A stretch of 35,482 bases of DNA, taken from positions 1 to 35,482 of the forward strand of contig NZ_VJOO01000026.1 in NCBI RefSeq assembly GCF_007556755.1. Reading direction: 5' to 3'. This document shows, piece after piece, positions 7,627 through 15,931 of the stretch. Each line of letters starts with the position of its first letter. Position 1 is the stretch's first letter. This DNA comes from Tepidimonas fonticaldi (GTDB taxonomy: Bacteria > Pseudomonadota > Gammaproteobacteria > Burkholderiales > Burkholderiaceae_C). The notes beneath the pieces are model-generated. The model searched no databases. It saw only the letters and a program-made list of their open reading frames with translations, and had not been told where the DNA came from. Position numbers and translations under genes: made by a program.

Positions 7627-8466
7627 ATGGCCCCGCACGCCACCCCGCAACCGGACGCCCCCTTCGTCGAATTCGACGGCGTGTGGCTGGCCTACAACCA
7701 GACTCTGCTGGACAAGGGGCAGTTTGCCGTCGAGGACATACACCTGCAGGTGCGCCGCGGCGAGTTCATCGCCATCGTCGGGCCATCGGGCTGCGGCAAG
7801 TCCACGTTCATGAAGCTGACCACGGGTCTCAAGCGCCCTTCGCGCGGCACCATCCGCGTCGACGGGCAGCCCGTGGACGGGCCGCTGAAGATCTCTGGCA
7901 TGGCGTTTCAGGCGCCCTCGCTGCTGCCCTGGCGCACCACGCTGGACAACGTGCTGCTGCCGCTGGAGATCGTGGAGCCGTTTCGCAGCCAGTTCAAGGA
8001 CCGGCGGCGCGAGTTCGAGGAGCGCGCAAAGCGATTGCTCGCCTCCGTGGGGCTGGCGGGCTACGAGCGCAAGTTCCCCTGGGAGCTGTCGGGCGGCATG
8101 CAGCAGCGCGCCAGCATCTGCCGCGCGCTCATCCACGAGCCCAAAATGCTGCTGCTCGACGAGCCGTTCGGGGCGCTGGACGCCTTCACCCGCGAGGAGC
8201 TGTGGTGCACCCTGCGCGATCTGTGGGAAGCGCAGCGCTTCAACGTCATCCTCGTCACGCACGACCTGCGCGAATCCGTCTTTCTGGCCGACACGGTGTA
8301 CTGCATGAGCAAAAGCCCCGGGCGCTTCGTCGTGCGGCGCGACATCCCAATCCCGCGCACGCGCGATCTGGAGGTCACCTACACACCCGAGTTCACCGAC
8401 ATCGTGCACGAGCTGCGCGGCCACATCGGTGCCATGCGCAAGACCGGCGCCCCCCTGCAGCAGTAA
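7627..8466 (+). CDS. ABC transporter ATP-binding protein, SsuB/TauB-like
   Basis: A 279-aa ATPase partner of the NMT1-type binding protein. Walker A GPSGCGKST near residue 55, Q-loop AFQAPSLLPW, signature LSGGMQQR, Walker B LLLLDEPFGALD and H-loop VTHDLRES are all intact. The C-terminal stretch (MSKSPGRFVVRRDIPIPR) is characteristic of the nitrate/sulfonate/taurine ATPase group. It begins 7 bases after the binding-protein stop, so it is co-transcribed and probably translationally coupled. The ribosome site is weak (GAG about 8 bases upstream), which fits coupling. It should energise the permease encoded 5 bases downstream. Confidence 0.9.
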   Translation: MAPHATPQPDAPFVEFDGVWLAYNQTLLDKGQFAVEDIHLQVRRGEFIAIVGPSGCGKSTFMKLTTGLKRPSRGTIRVDGQPVDGPLKISGMAFQAPSLLPWRTTLDNVLLPLEIVEPFRSQFKDRRREFEERAKRLLASVGLAGYERKFPWELSGGMQQRASICRALIHEPKMLLLDEPFGALDAFTREELWCTLRDLWEAQRFNVILVTHDLRESVFLADTVYCMSKSPGRFVVRRDIPIPRTRDLEVTYTPEFTDIVHELRGHIGAMRKTGAPLQQ

Positions 8467-8471
8467 CCGCC

Positions 8472-9239
8472 ATGTCCCGCAAAACCCTGGAACGGCTCTC
8501 GCCCCTGATATTGCTGGTCGTACTGATCGCCCTGTGGGAGGCGATCACGCGCGGCTTTGGCGTGTCGGAGTTCATTTTTCCGAGCCCCTCGCGCATCTGG
8601 GAGCAGACGGTCGAACACCACACGGTGATTCTGGGCCACGCCTGGCGCACGTTCTGGGTGACCATGGCGGGCTTTGGCATCGCCATCGTGGTCGGTGTGC
8701 TGCTCGGCTTTCTGATGGGCTCCTCGCGCCTGGCCTACGCGGCCCTCTATCCGCTGATGACGGCATTCAACGCCCTGCCGAAGGCGGCCTTCGTGCCGAT
8801 TCTGGTGGTGTGGTTTGGCATCGGCGTGGGGCCGGCGATCCTGACGGCTTTTTTGATCAGCTTCTTCCCCATCATGGTCAACATCGCCACCGGGCTGGCC
8901 ACGCTGGAGCCGGAGCTGGAGGACGTGCTGCGCGTGCTCGGCGCCCGGCGCTGGGACGTGCTGACCAAGGTGGGGCTGCCACGATCGCTGCCGTATTTTT
9001 TTGGTTCGCTCAAGGTCGCCATCACGCTGGCCTTCGTGGGCACCACGGTGTCCGAGATGACGGCGGCCAACGAGGGCATCGGCTATCTGCTGATCTCGGC
9101 CGGCTCGTCGATGCAGATGGGGCTGGCCTTCTCTGGGCTGCTGGTGGTGGGCATCATGGCCATGGCGATGTACGAGCTGTTCAGCCTGATCGAAAAAAAC
9201 ACCACCGGCTGGGCCCACCGCGGCAGTCAGGCCGCCTGA
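8472..9239 (+). CDS. ABC transporter permease, SsuC/TauC-like
   Basis: A 255-aa inner-membrane permease with about six hydrophobic helices, beginning LSPLILLVVLIALWEAI. The ATPase-coupling loop is present: GLATLEPELEDVLRVLGARRWDVLTKVGLPRSLPYF, which carries the family EAA motif (VLGARRWDVLTKVGLP). NALPKAAFVPILVVWFGIG is the typical substrate-path segment of nitrate/sulfonate/taurine permeases. It starts 5 bases after the ATPase stop and is followed 31 bases later by ureD, so the transporter and the urease accessory gene form one operon. Confidence 0.9.
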   Translation: MSRKTLERLSPLILLVVLIALWEAITRGFGVSEFIFPSPSRIWEQTVEHHTVILGHAWRTFWVTMAGFGIAIVVGVLLGFLMGSSRLAYAALYPLMTAFNALPKAAFVPILVVWFGIGVGPAILTAFLISFFPIMVNIATGLATLEPELEDVLRVLGARRWDVLTKVGLPRSLPYFFGSLKVAITLAFVGTTVSEMTAANEGIGYLLISAGSSMQMGLAFSGLLVVGIMAMAMYELFSLIEKNTTGWAHRGSQAA

Positions 9240-9270
9240 GCCGCGTGCCGCCCCGCACGCCCGCCGCACC

Positions 9271-10101
9271 ATGCCCTGGGACGCCCACCTGCATCTGCAC
9301 TACCAGCGGCGAGGCGACACCACGGTGGCCCACCACCGCCACCACGGTCCGCTGCGCCTGTTCCACAGTCTGTATCCGGAAGGCCCGGGCATCTGCCACA
9401 ACGTGATCGTCCACCCCCCCGGCGGGCTGGTGGAAGGCGACACGCTGCACGTGGCGGTGCAGGCGGACGCGGGCACGCATGGCCTTGTCTCCACGCCAGG
9501 GGCGACGCGTTTTTACCGCTCCGATGGCGAGCCGGCCACCCAGCGGGTGCACATTCGGCTGGAGCCCGGCGCACGGCTGGAATGGGTGCCGCTGGAGACC
9601 ATCGCCTACCCCGGCTGCCAGGCCCGCAATGCGCTGGACGTGCAACTGGCGGCAGGGTCCGAATGGCTGGCCTGGGACGTGACGGCGCTGGGGCTGCCGG
9701 GCTCCGGCCAGCCCTTCGACCGCGGCTGCCTGCACCAGCGCCTGTGCATCGAGGGCCATTGGCTGGAGCAAGGCCGGTTGGACGCCGCGGATGCGCGCCT
9801 GCTCGACAGCCCGGTGGGGCTGGGCGGCCACCGCTGCCTGGGCACGCTGGTGCTGGCCAGCGGCACGCCATGGAGCCGCGAGCGGCGGGAGCGCCTGCTG
9901 GATGCGGTGCGCGCCGTCCTGCCCGACGGGCTCAACCCACTGCCGGCCGGCGCCACCTGCCCCAACGACCATGTGCTGGTGCTGCGGGTGCTGGGCCCGC
10001 TGGTCGAGCCGGTGATGGCCCTGGTGCAGCAAGGCTGGTCGGCGCTGCGGCAGGCGGCGTGGGGCCTGCCGGGGCAGCCGGCGCGGATTTGGCGGGTTTG
10101 A
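9271..10101 (+). CDS. ureD: Urease accessory protein UreD (UreH)
   Basis: A 276-aa cytoplasmic nickel-insertion factor that binds apo-urease and recruits UreF and UreG. Family landmarks are visible: HHGPLRLFHSLYPEGPGICHNVIVHPPGGLVEGDTL near residues 24-62, PGATRFYRS around residue 78, LEWVPLETIAY, and the C-terminal RVLGPLVEPVMALVQQGWSALR. It is last in the sigma-54-driven ABC operon and lies over 10 kb from ureA, with urtABCDE and its sensor pair inverted in between. UreD must therefore be made from a transcript separate from the rest of the urease apparatus. Its stop is 8 bases from the urtE stop on the other strand. Confidence 0.95.
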   Translation: MPWDAHLHLHYQRRGDTTVAHHRHHGPLRLFHSLYPEGPGICHNVIVHPPGGLVEGDTLHVAVQADAGTHGLVSTPGATRFYRSDGEPATQRVHIRLEPGARLEWVPLETIAYPGCQARNALDVQLAAGSEWLAWDVTALGLPGSGQPFDRGCLHQRLCIEGHWLEQGRLDAADARLLDSPVGLGGHRCLGTLVLASGTPWSRERRERLLDAVRAVLPDGLNPLPAGATCPNDHVLVLRVLGPLVEPVMALVQQGWSALRQAAWGLPGQPARIWRV

Positions 10102-10119
10102 GGCGATCTTCAGATCGCC
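10102..10119. terminator. Perfect inverted repeat at the ureD/urtE convergent junction
   Basis: GGCGATCT, TC, AGATCGCC: an 8-base perfect inverted repeat that starts right after the ureD stop (10099-10101) and contains the urtE stop (10110-10112). As RNA it can form a 7-base stem with a TTCA loop from either strand. Position and symmetry suggest a bidirectional transcription or 3'-end barrier, though neither side has a clear T-run. Confidence 0.45.
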
Positions 10120-10814
10120 ACGAGTTGGCGGATACCGCGGGCTTGCATCTCGGCGCCTGGCCCGCTGGCCACCACCTCGCCGCGCTCCATCACCAGATAC
10201 TGGTCGGCCAGTTCTTCGGCGAAGTCGTAATATTGCTCAACCAACAATACGGCGATGGGTTGGCCATCGAGCCCCTCGCGGGCCAGCTTTTTGAGCACTC
10301 GGCCGATGTCTTTGATGATGTTGGGCTGAATGCCTTCGGTCGGCTCGTCGAGCACCAGAAGTCGGGGGCTTGACGCCAAGGCGCGGGCGATGGCCAATTG
10401 CTGCTGCTGCCCGCCGGAGAGGTCGCCCCCACGGCGATTCAACATTTGCTCGAGCACCGGAAACAACTCGAAGAGTTGTGGGGCCAACGGGGTTCCGGCC
10501 TTCTTCGTGGCCTGGCCCATGAGCAGGTTCTCGTGCACGGTCAGGCGGGCGAAGATTTCCCGCCCCTGCGGCACATAGCCAATACCGGCGCGGGCGCGCT
10601 CGTAAGGGCTGGCCTGGGTGATCGCCACGCCGTCCAGCAGGATCTGGCCGCTGCGCACCGGCACCAGGCCCATCAAGGCCTTGAGCAGCGTGGTTTTGCC
10701 CACGCCGTTGCGGCCCAGGACCACGGTAATCTCGCCCGCTCGGGCCTGCAGACTGACCCCACGCAGGATGTGCGAGCCGCCGTAGTACTGGTGGATCCGG
10801 TCGATTTGCAACAT
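10110..10814 (-). CDS. urtE: Urea ABC transporter ATP-binding subunit UrtE
   Basis: A 234-aa LivF-like ATPase of the high-affinity urea importer. Walker A GRNGVGKTT, signature LSGGQQQQLAIARAL, Walker B LLVLDEPTEG and the opening MLQIDRIHQYYGGSHILRG (QYYGGSHIL is diagnostic of UrtE) are present. The start at 10814 is preferred because GGGAAG stands 6 bases upstream and family proteins begin MLQ. An ATG at 10820 overlaps the urtD stop as ATGA and is the alternative. It is the last gene of the urt operon and ends in the palindrome shared with ureD. Confidence 0.95.
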   Translation of the reverse strand: MLQIDRIHQYYGGSHILRGVSLQARAGEITVVLGRNGVGKTTLLKALMGLVPVRSGQILLDGVAITQASPYERARAGIGYVPQGREIFARLTVHENLLMGQATKKAGTPLAPQLFELFPVLEQMLNRRGGDLSGGQQQQLAIARALASSPRLLVLDEPTEGIQPNIIKDIGRVLKKLAREGLDGQPIAVLLVEQYYDFAEELADQYLVMERGEVVASGPGAEMQARGIRQLVAI

Positions 10815-10816
10815 CC

Positions 10817-11692
10817 TCATCTTCCCAGATAAACCTCGATCACCCGCTCATCGGCCTGCACCTGGTCGAGCGTGCCTTCGGCCAGCACGGAGCCGTCACA
10901 CAGCACCGTCACCTTTTCACTGATGGCGCGAATGAAGTGCATGTCGTGCTCCACCACCATGAGGCTGTGCCGGCCCTTGAGGCGCAGGAACAGTTCGGCG
11001 GTGCGCTCGGTTTCCTCGTCGGTCATCCCCGCAACAGGCTCATCCAGCAACAGAAGCTTGGGCTCCTGCATCAGCAGCATGCCGATTTCCAGCCATTGCT
11101 TCTGGCCGTGGCTCAGATCGCCGGCACGGCGCGTCAATGCGTCGCTCAGGTGGATGGTGTGCAGCACCTCCGCCAAACGGTCTTTTTGCTCGCCTGTGAG
11201 AGAGAAGCGCAGGCTGGACCACACGCGTTTGTCGGCAGCCAGCGCCAACTCCAAGTTCTCGAAGACGCTCAGCTCCTCGAACACGGTGGGTTTTTGGAAC
11301 TTGCGACCGATACCCAGCGCGGCTATTTCGGGCTCGCTGTAGTGCAGCAAATCGATGGTCGAGCCAAAGAACACGGTGCCGCGGTCGGGCCGCGTCTTGC
11401 CAGTGATGATGTCCATCATCGTGGTCTTGCCCGCGCCGTTGGGGCCGATGATGCAGCGCAGCTCGCCTGGGGCGATGTCGAGGTTCAGTCCGTTGATGGC
11501 CTTGAAACCATCGAAACTGACGTGCACGTCCTCCAGGTACAAAATACGGCCGTGGGTCGTGTCCACTTCGCCGGTCTTTACGGGACGGGCGAATGGGGCA
11601 CTGCGGCCACCCGCCTCGGTCTGACCGGTGGCGGGTATACCGTGCGCGCGTGCCAGGCGCTGCGCGCCCGCTTCCATGAGGTCCGGGGTCAT
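10817..11692 (-). CDS. urtD: Urea ABC transporter ATP-binding subunit UrtD
   Basis: A 291-aa LivG-like ATPase. After a variable ~45-residue N-terminal tail come ILYLEDVHVSFDGFKAINGLNL, Walker A GPNGAGKTT, the Q-loop GRKFQKPTVFEELSVFENLELAL, the unusual signature LSHGQKQWLEIGMLL typical of UrtD, and Walker B LLLLDEPVAGMTDEET. The ATG at 11692 overlaps the urtC stop as ATGA, so translation is coupled. It pairs with UrtE to form the heteromeric ATPase of the urea importer. Confidence 0.95.
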   Translation of the reverse strand: MTPDLMEAGAQRLARAHGIPATGQTEAGGRSAPFARPVKTGEVDTTHGRILYLEDVHVSFDGFKAINGLNLDIAPGELRCIIGPNGAGKTTMMDIITGKTRPDRGTVFFGSTIDLLHYSEPEIAALGIGRKFQKPTVFEELSVFENLELALAADKRVWSSLRFSLTGEQKDRLAEVLHTIHLSDALTRRAGDLSHGQKQWLEIGMLLMQEPKLLLLDEPVAGMTDEETERTAELFLRLKGRHSLMVVEHDMHFIRAISEKVTVLCDGSVLAEGTLDQVQADERVIEVYLGR

Positions 11693-12834
11693 GCGACGCC
11701 TCCCGCCTGGCCACGCATGCGCTGCAGCACCGTCCGTGCCACCCCGACCAACCCCTGCGGCATGAACAGCGTCACCGCAATGAACAAGCCGCCCAGAAAA
11801 TACAGCCAGTACTCCGGGAAGTGCACCGTCAGCGCGCTTTTGGCACCGTTGACGACGAACGCGCCAATGATCGGTCCGATCAGGCTGGCCCGCCCGCCCA
11901 CAGCGGTCCAAATGGCGATCTCGATGCTGTTGGCAGGACTCATCTCGCTGGGGTTGATGATGCCCACCTGCGGGACGTACAACGCCCCAGCCACAGCGCA
12001 CATCACCGCCGAAATCACCCAGATGGTCAGTTTGTAGGGCAAGGGGTCGTAGCCGCAGAACATGACTCGGCTTTCGGCATCACGAATCGCTTGCAGCACC
12101 CGGCCGAATTTGGAGCGCACCAGCCAGCTTGCCCACAGATAAAAGACCAGCAGGGTCAGCCCGGTGATGACGAACAACACCATGCGCGTTTCGGGGGTAG
12201 CCAGGGGCACGCCCAGAATGCGCTTGAAATCGGTAAAGCCATTGTTGCCGCCCAAGCCGGTTTCGTTACGGAAGAACAGCAGCATGGCCGCAAAGGTCAG
12301 CGCCTGGGTGATGATGGAAAAGTACACCCCTTTGATGCGTGACCTGAAGGCAAAGTAACCAAACGCAAACGCCAGCCCCCCCGGCACCAGCACGATCAGC
12401 AACAGCGTGGCGGCGAAACTGTCGCTCAGCGCCCAGTGCCAGGGCAGCGCCTTCCAGTCCAAAAACACCATGAAGTCGGGCAGCTCGCTGCCATACACAC
12501 CGTCGGTGCCGATCTGTCGCATCAGGTACATGCCCATCACATAGCCGCCGAGCGCAAAGAACAGACCGTGCCCCAGGCTCAGAATGCCGGTGTAGCCCCA
12601 GATCAAATCCATGGCCAGGGCGCAAATGGCGTAACACATGATCTTGCCCAACAAACCGATCATGTAGTCGCTCAAATGCCAGGGGCTGTCAACCGGCACC
12701 CACAGATTGAGCACCGGGGCCAGCGCACAAACCCCTAGCAGCGCCGCAATGACCGCCCCCCAACCAGAGCGCGTCAGCAGCGGTCCCTTGGCGGGCCAGA
12801 GGACGATCGGTGTTGTGGTCGTCGTTGCAGTCAT
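11689..12834 (-). CDS. urtC: Urea ABC transporter permease UrtC
   Basis: A 381-aa LivM-like inner-membrane permease with roughly ten hydrophobic helices. Diagnostic stretches include MDLIWGYTGILSLGHGLFFALGGYVMGMYLMR, FFRNETGLGGNNGFTDFK and AIRDAESRVMFCGYDPLPYKLTIWVISA, which contains the ATPase-contacting loop. The start at 12834 follows a weak GGA site, 29 bases after the urtB stop. It works with UrtB to form the transmembrane urea channel. Confidence 0.95.
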   Translation of the reverse strand: MTATTTTTPIVLWPAKGPLLTRSGWGAVIAALLGVCALAPVLNLWVPVDSPWHLSDYMIGLLGKIMCYAICALAMDLIWGYTGILSLGHGLFFALGGYVMGMYLMRQIGTDGVYGSELPDFMVFLDWKALPWHWALSDSFAATLLLIVLVPGGLAFAFGYFAFRSRIKGVYFSIITQALTFAAMLLFFRNETGLGGNNGFTDFKRILGVPLATPETRMVLFVITGLTLLVFYLWASWLVRSKFGRVLQAIRDAESRVMFCGYDPLPYKLTIWVISAVMCAVAGALYVPQVGIINPSEMSPANSIEIAIWTAVGGRASLIGPIIGAFVVNGAKSALTVHFPEYWLYFLGGLFIAVTLFMPQGLVGVARTVLQRMRGQAGGVA

Positions 12835-12863
12835 GGGTGGATTCCGTGTATTCCAAGGACAAC

Positions 12864-14483
12864 TCAAGCCTGCCGCCCTTTGAGGGCGAAGATGCCCTGC
12901 GGCCGTTTCTGGATGAAGACGATGATGAACACCAGCACCGCGATCTTGGCCAATACCGCACCGGCCCAGCCTTCGATGAACTTGTTGAGCAACCCCAGCC
13001 CCAGCGCGGCATACACGGTGCCTGCGAGTTGCCCGACGCCGCCGAGCACCACCACCATGAAGCTGTCGATGATGTAGCTTTGTCCCAAATCCGGCCCCAC
13101 GTTGCCGACCTGACTCAGCGCCACGCCCGCCAGGCCCGCGATGCCAGACCCCAGCGCAAAGGCGTAGGTGTCGACACGCGCCGTGTTGACCCCCATGCAA
13201 GCCGCGATCGGCCGGTTTTGCGTCACGCCACGCACGAACAGGCCCAGCCGCGTTCGACCGATGAGCAGCGCTACGGCCACCAACACCGCCAACGCGAAGC
13301 CGATGATCACAATCCGGTTCCAGGGCAGTGTGAGATCCCCCATCACCACCACACCTCCGCTCATCCAGCCGGGGCTTTCCACCGCCACGTTTTGAGCGCC
13401 AAACACACTGCGCACCCCTTGCATGAGAATGAGACTGAGCCCCCAGGTCGCCAGCAACGTCTCCAGCGGACGGCCGTAGAGCCATCGAATGACGCCCCGC
13501 TCCATCACCGCGCCCACCAGCGCCGCAGCCAAAAACGCCACAGGCAGGGCCGCGAGCAAATACCACTCGAATGCGCCCGGCAAGTACTGCCTGAAGAGCC
13601 CCTGCACCACGTAAGTGGCGTAGGCGCCAATCATGATCAGCTCGCCGTGGGCCATGTTGATCACACCCATCAACCCATAGGTGATGGCCAGACCCAGGGC
13701 CGCCAGCAGCAGGATGGAGCCCAGGCTCACCCCCGTGAACAACTGCCCAACGACCTGGGCGCGAATCAAAGCCCGGTCCACCTGAGCCAGCGCTTGCGCC
13801 AGCGCGGCCTTGACGGCGGGGTCGGACTCCTGTTCCTGGCGCTGCGCCAGCCTGGCCCGCACGCTGTCCTGCCCCACATGCGCCAGGGTCTGAACAGCCG
13901 TCACGCGTTGCGCGGCATCGCCGCCCTCCAACCACAAAGCGGCGCGGGCCTCCTCCACGGCACGCCGGGCCCGACCATCCAGACGCGAAACATTTTGGGA
14001 AGCCAACGCGTTCTCGATCCAGGGCATGACCGACGCGTCCGGCTGGGCGATCAGGCTGTCCCGCAAGCGCAGCGCTGCCTCGCGCTGCCGCCTTGCGTCA
14101 TCACCCAGCAGATCCAAGCCCGCCAGCGCGCGCTCCAACGCCCCCCGCAGGCGGTTGTTGACCATCGCGCTGGTCGCTCCATCGGCCGAGGCGGGGGCGC
14201 CCGTCACCGCGTCGATGGCGGTCTCCCCCTCCACGATGAGCACCTGCTCGCCGCGCACCATCACCGCCTCGCGGGCCATGGCCCGAATCAGGGCCTCGGC
14301 CTGCGGGTCGCCGGACGTGGCCAGCCGGCCCATGACTGCGATGCGATCGGCGGTCTCGCCCTCGGCCAGGGTCAGTGCCTCCTGCGGCGTGAGCGCTCGC
14401 GCGGCGCCCGCCCATACCCACATCAGGCCCAGCCACAACACCCACAACCGGCGGCCCGCCGCCCACACGCATCGCGAACGCAT
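12864..14483 (-). CDS. urtB: Urea ABC transporter permease UrtB
   Basis: A 539-aa LivH-like permease. As in other UrtB proteins, a signal-like helix (WVLWLGLMWVWAGAARA) is followed by a ~200-residue helical extracytoplasmic region with ALW/LAH repeats resembling HEAT-like units. The membrane domain runs from about residue 245 (VGQLFTGVSLGSILLLAALGLAITYGLMGVINMAHGELIMIGAYATY) to the end. ATCMG-type loop VTQNRPIAACMGVNT contacts the ATPases. AGGAG lies 7 bases before the ATG at 14483. The gene follows urtA by 14 bases. Confidence 0.95.
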   Translation of the reverse strand: MRSRCVWAAGRRLWVLWLGLMWVWAGAARALTPQEALTLAEGETADRIAVMGRLATSGDPQAEALIRAMAREAVMVRGEQVLIVEGETAIDAVTGAPASADGATSAMVNNRLRGALERALAGLDLLGDDARRQREAALRLRDSLIAQPDASVMPWIENALASQNVSRLDGRARRAVEEARAALWLEGGDAAQRVTAVQTLAHVGQDSVRARLAQRQEQESDPAVKAALAQALAQVDRALIRAQVVGQLFTGVSLGSILLLAALGLAITYGLMGVINMAHGELIMIGAYATYVVQGLFRQYLPGAFEWYLLAALPVAFLAAALVGAVMERGVIRWLYGRPLETLLATWGLSLILMQGVRSVFGAQNVAVESPGWMSGGVVVMGDLTLPWNRIVIIGFALAVLVAVALLIGRTRLGLFVRGVTQNRPIAACMGVNTARVDTYAFALGSGIAGLAGVALSQVGNVGPDLGQSYIIDSFMVVVLGGVGQLAGTVYAALGLGLLNKFIEGWAGAVLAKIAVLVFIIVFIQKRPQGIFALKGRQA

Positions 14484-14497
14484 CGTGACACTCCTGC

Positions 14498-15778
14498 TCA
14501 GGCGGACTTTTGCGGGGTGTCGGGCTTCTTGTCGTTGCCTTCGATGAAGGGACTCCAGGGCTGCGCACGCACCGGGCCTTTGGTCTTCCAGACGACGTTG
14601 AACTGGCCGTCGGCGCGCACCTCGCCAATGAACACCGGCTTGTGCAGGTGGTGATTCTTCTCGTCCATCTTGGCCTCGAATCCGTTCGGTGCCTTGAAGG
14701 TCTGACCGCGCATCGCCACACGCACCTTGTCCACATCGGTGGACTTCGCCTTTTCCACGGCCTGCTTCCACATGTGAATGCCGATGTAGGTGGCCTCCAT
14801 GGGGTCATTGGTCAGCGGCCGATCCTTGTGGCCAGGGATGTTCTTGGCCTTGGCGTAAGCGGCCCACTTCTTGGTGAACTCGTCGTTGACCGGGTTTTTC
14901 AGGCTCATGAAGTAGTTCCACGCCGCCAGATGACCGACCAGCGGGCGGGTATCTACGCCGCGCAGTTCTTCCTCGCCCACGCTAAAGGCTACCACTGGCA
15001 CGTCAGTGGCCTTGAGGCCTTGGTTGCCCAGCTCCCGGTAGAAGGGCACGTTGGAGTCGCCGTTGATGGTGGAGACCACGGCCGTTTTCTTGCCCTGCGA
15101 CGAGAACTGCTTGATGCGGGCGATGATGGACTGGTAGTCGCTGTGGCCGAAGGGCGTGTATTCCTCCATGATGTCGCTGTCGGGGATGCCCTTGGACTTC
15201 AGGAACGCGCGCAAGATCTTGTTGGTCGTGCGCGGGTAGACGTAGTCGGTGCCGAGCAGCACGAAACGCTTGGCCGAACCCCCGTCGGCGCTCATCAGGT
15301 ATTCCACCGCCGGAATCGCCTGCTGGTTGGGAGCCGCACCGGTGTAGAACACGTTGGGGCTCATTTCTTCGCCCTCGTACTGCACCGGATAGAACAGCAG
15401 ACCGTTGAGCTCTTCGAACACCGGCAGCACCGATTTGCGGCTGACCGACGTCCAGCAGCCGAAAACCGCGGCCACTTTGTCTTTGGTCAGCAACTGGCGG
15501 GCGCGCTCGGCAAACAGCGGCCAGTTGGAGGCGGGGTCCACCACCACGGCTTCGAGCTTGCGCCCCAGCACGCCGCCCTTGGCGTTGATTTCTTCGACCG
15601 CCATCAGCACCGTGTCCTTCAGCACGGTTTCGGAAATCGCCATGGTGCCCGACAGGCTGTGCAACACCCCCACTTTGATGGGCGTGTTGGCGCGGGCGGG
15701 CCAAGCGGCCAGACTGCCCAGGGTGCCGACGGCCGCTGCGGCCGAAAGGGCTTTGAGGGTGGAACGACGTTTCATCAT
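14498..15778 (-). CDS. urtA: Urea ABC transporter substrate-binding protein UrtA
   Basis: A 426-aa periplasmic type-I binding protein for urea or short amides. The signal region MMKRRSTLKALSAAAAVGTLGSLAAWPARA precedes IKVGVLHSLSGTMAISE. Further UrtA landmarks are VFGCWTSVSRKSVLPVFEE, LLFYPVQYEGEE, YFMSLKNPVN and DPMEATYIGIHMWKQAVEKA. GGAG lies 7 bases upstream of the ATG at 15778 (ATG at 15775 is an alternative), and a promoter with an inverted repeat lies further upstream. It is the first gene of urtABCDE and stands 153 bases after the response regulator gene on the same strand. Confidence 0.96.
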   Translation of the reverse strand: MMKRRSTLKALSAAAAVGTLGSLAAWPARANTPIKVGVLHSLSGTMAISETVLKDTVLMAVEEINAKGGVLGRKLEAVVVDPASNWPLFAERARQLLTKDKVAAVFGCWTSVSRKSVLPVFEELNGLLFYPVQYEGEEMSPNVFYTGAAPNQQAIPAVEYLMSADGGSAKRFVLLGTDYVYPRTTNKILRAFLKSKGIPDSDIMEEYTPFGHSDYQSIIARIKQFSSQGKKTAVVSTINGDSNVPFYRELGNQGLKATDVPVVAFSVGEEELRGVDTRPLVGHLAAWNYFMSLKNPVNDEFTKKWAAYAKAKNIPGHKDRPLTNDPMEATYIGIHMWKQAVEKAKSTDVDKVRVAMRGQTFKAPNGFEAKMDEKNHHLHKPVFIGEVRADGQFNVVWKTKGPVRAQPWSPFIEGNDKKPDTPQKSA

Positions 15779-15871
15779 GGCAGGGCTCCAGTCGAGGTCA
15801 AGACGGTCAAGGTCAAACGAGCAATCCGACCGCGACACCACCGGTTGGACCAGCGCATCACGGACGGTTTG

Positions 15872-15900
15872 ATGCTAGGGTTTGCCCTGATGACTGTCTG
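15872..15900 (-). promoter_or_regulatory. Candidate sigma-70 promoter of urtA
   Basis: On the minus strand CAGACA (15895-15900) and TAGCAT (15872-15877) are separated by 17 bases. The weak match, four of six bases in each hexamer, is what an activator-dependent promoter would show. Start would be near 15865, about 87 bases before urtA. No sigma-54 motif was found here. Confidence 0.4.
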
Positions 15901-15916
15901 TACGCCGGGTGGCGTA
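15901..15916. promoter_or_regulatory. Perfect inverted repeat upstream of urtA, candidate LuxR-type regulator site
   Basis: TACGCC and GGCGTA flank a 4-base spacer, directly abutting the -35-like CAGACA of urtA. Its centre is about 43 bases upstream of the predicted start, the usual place for activation by FixJ/NarL-type regulators such as the one encoded just upstream. The minus-strand 7-mer CATACGC within it recurs in the kinase/ureA intergenic region. It could instead form a hairpin at the end of the regulator mRNA, but no T-run follows. Confidence 0.45.
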
Positions 15917-15931
15917 TGAGCCTCCGGCATG

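Noticed and set aside
15778-15931. Sigma-54 promoter for urtA
   Set aside because: No GG-N10-GC element with TGGCAC/TTGC character was found on the minus strand; a weak sigma-70 pair with an upstream inverted repeat fits better.
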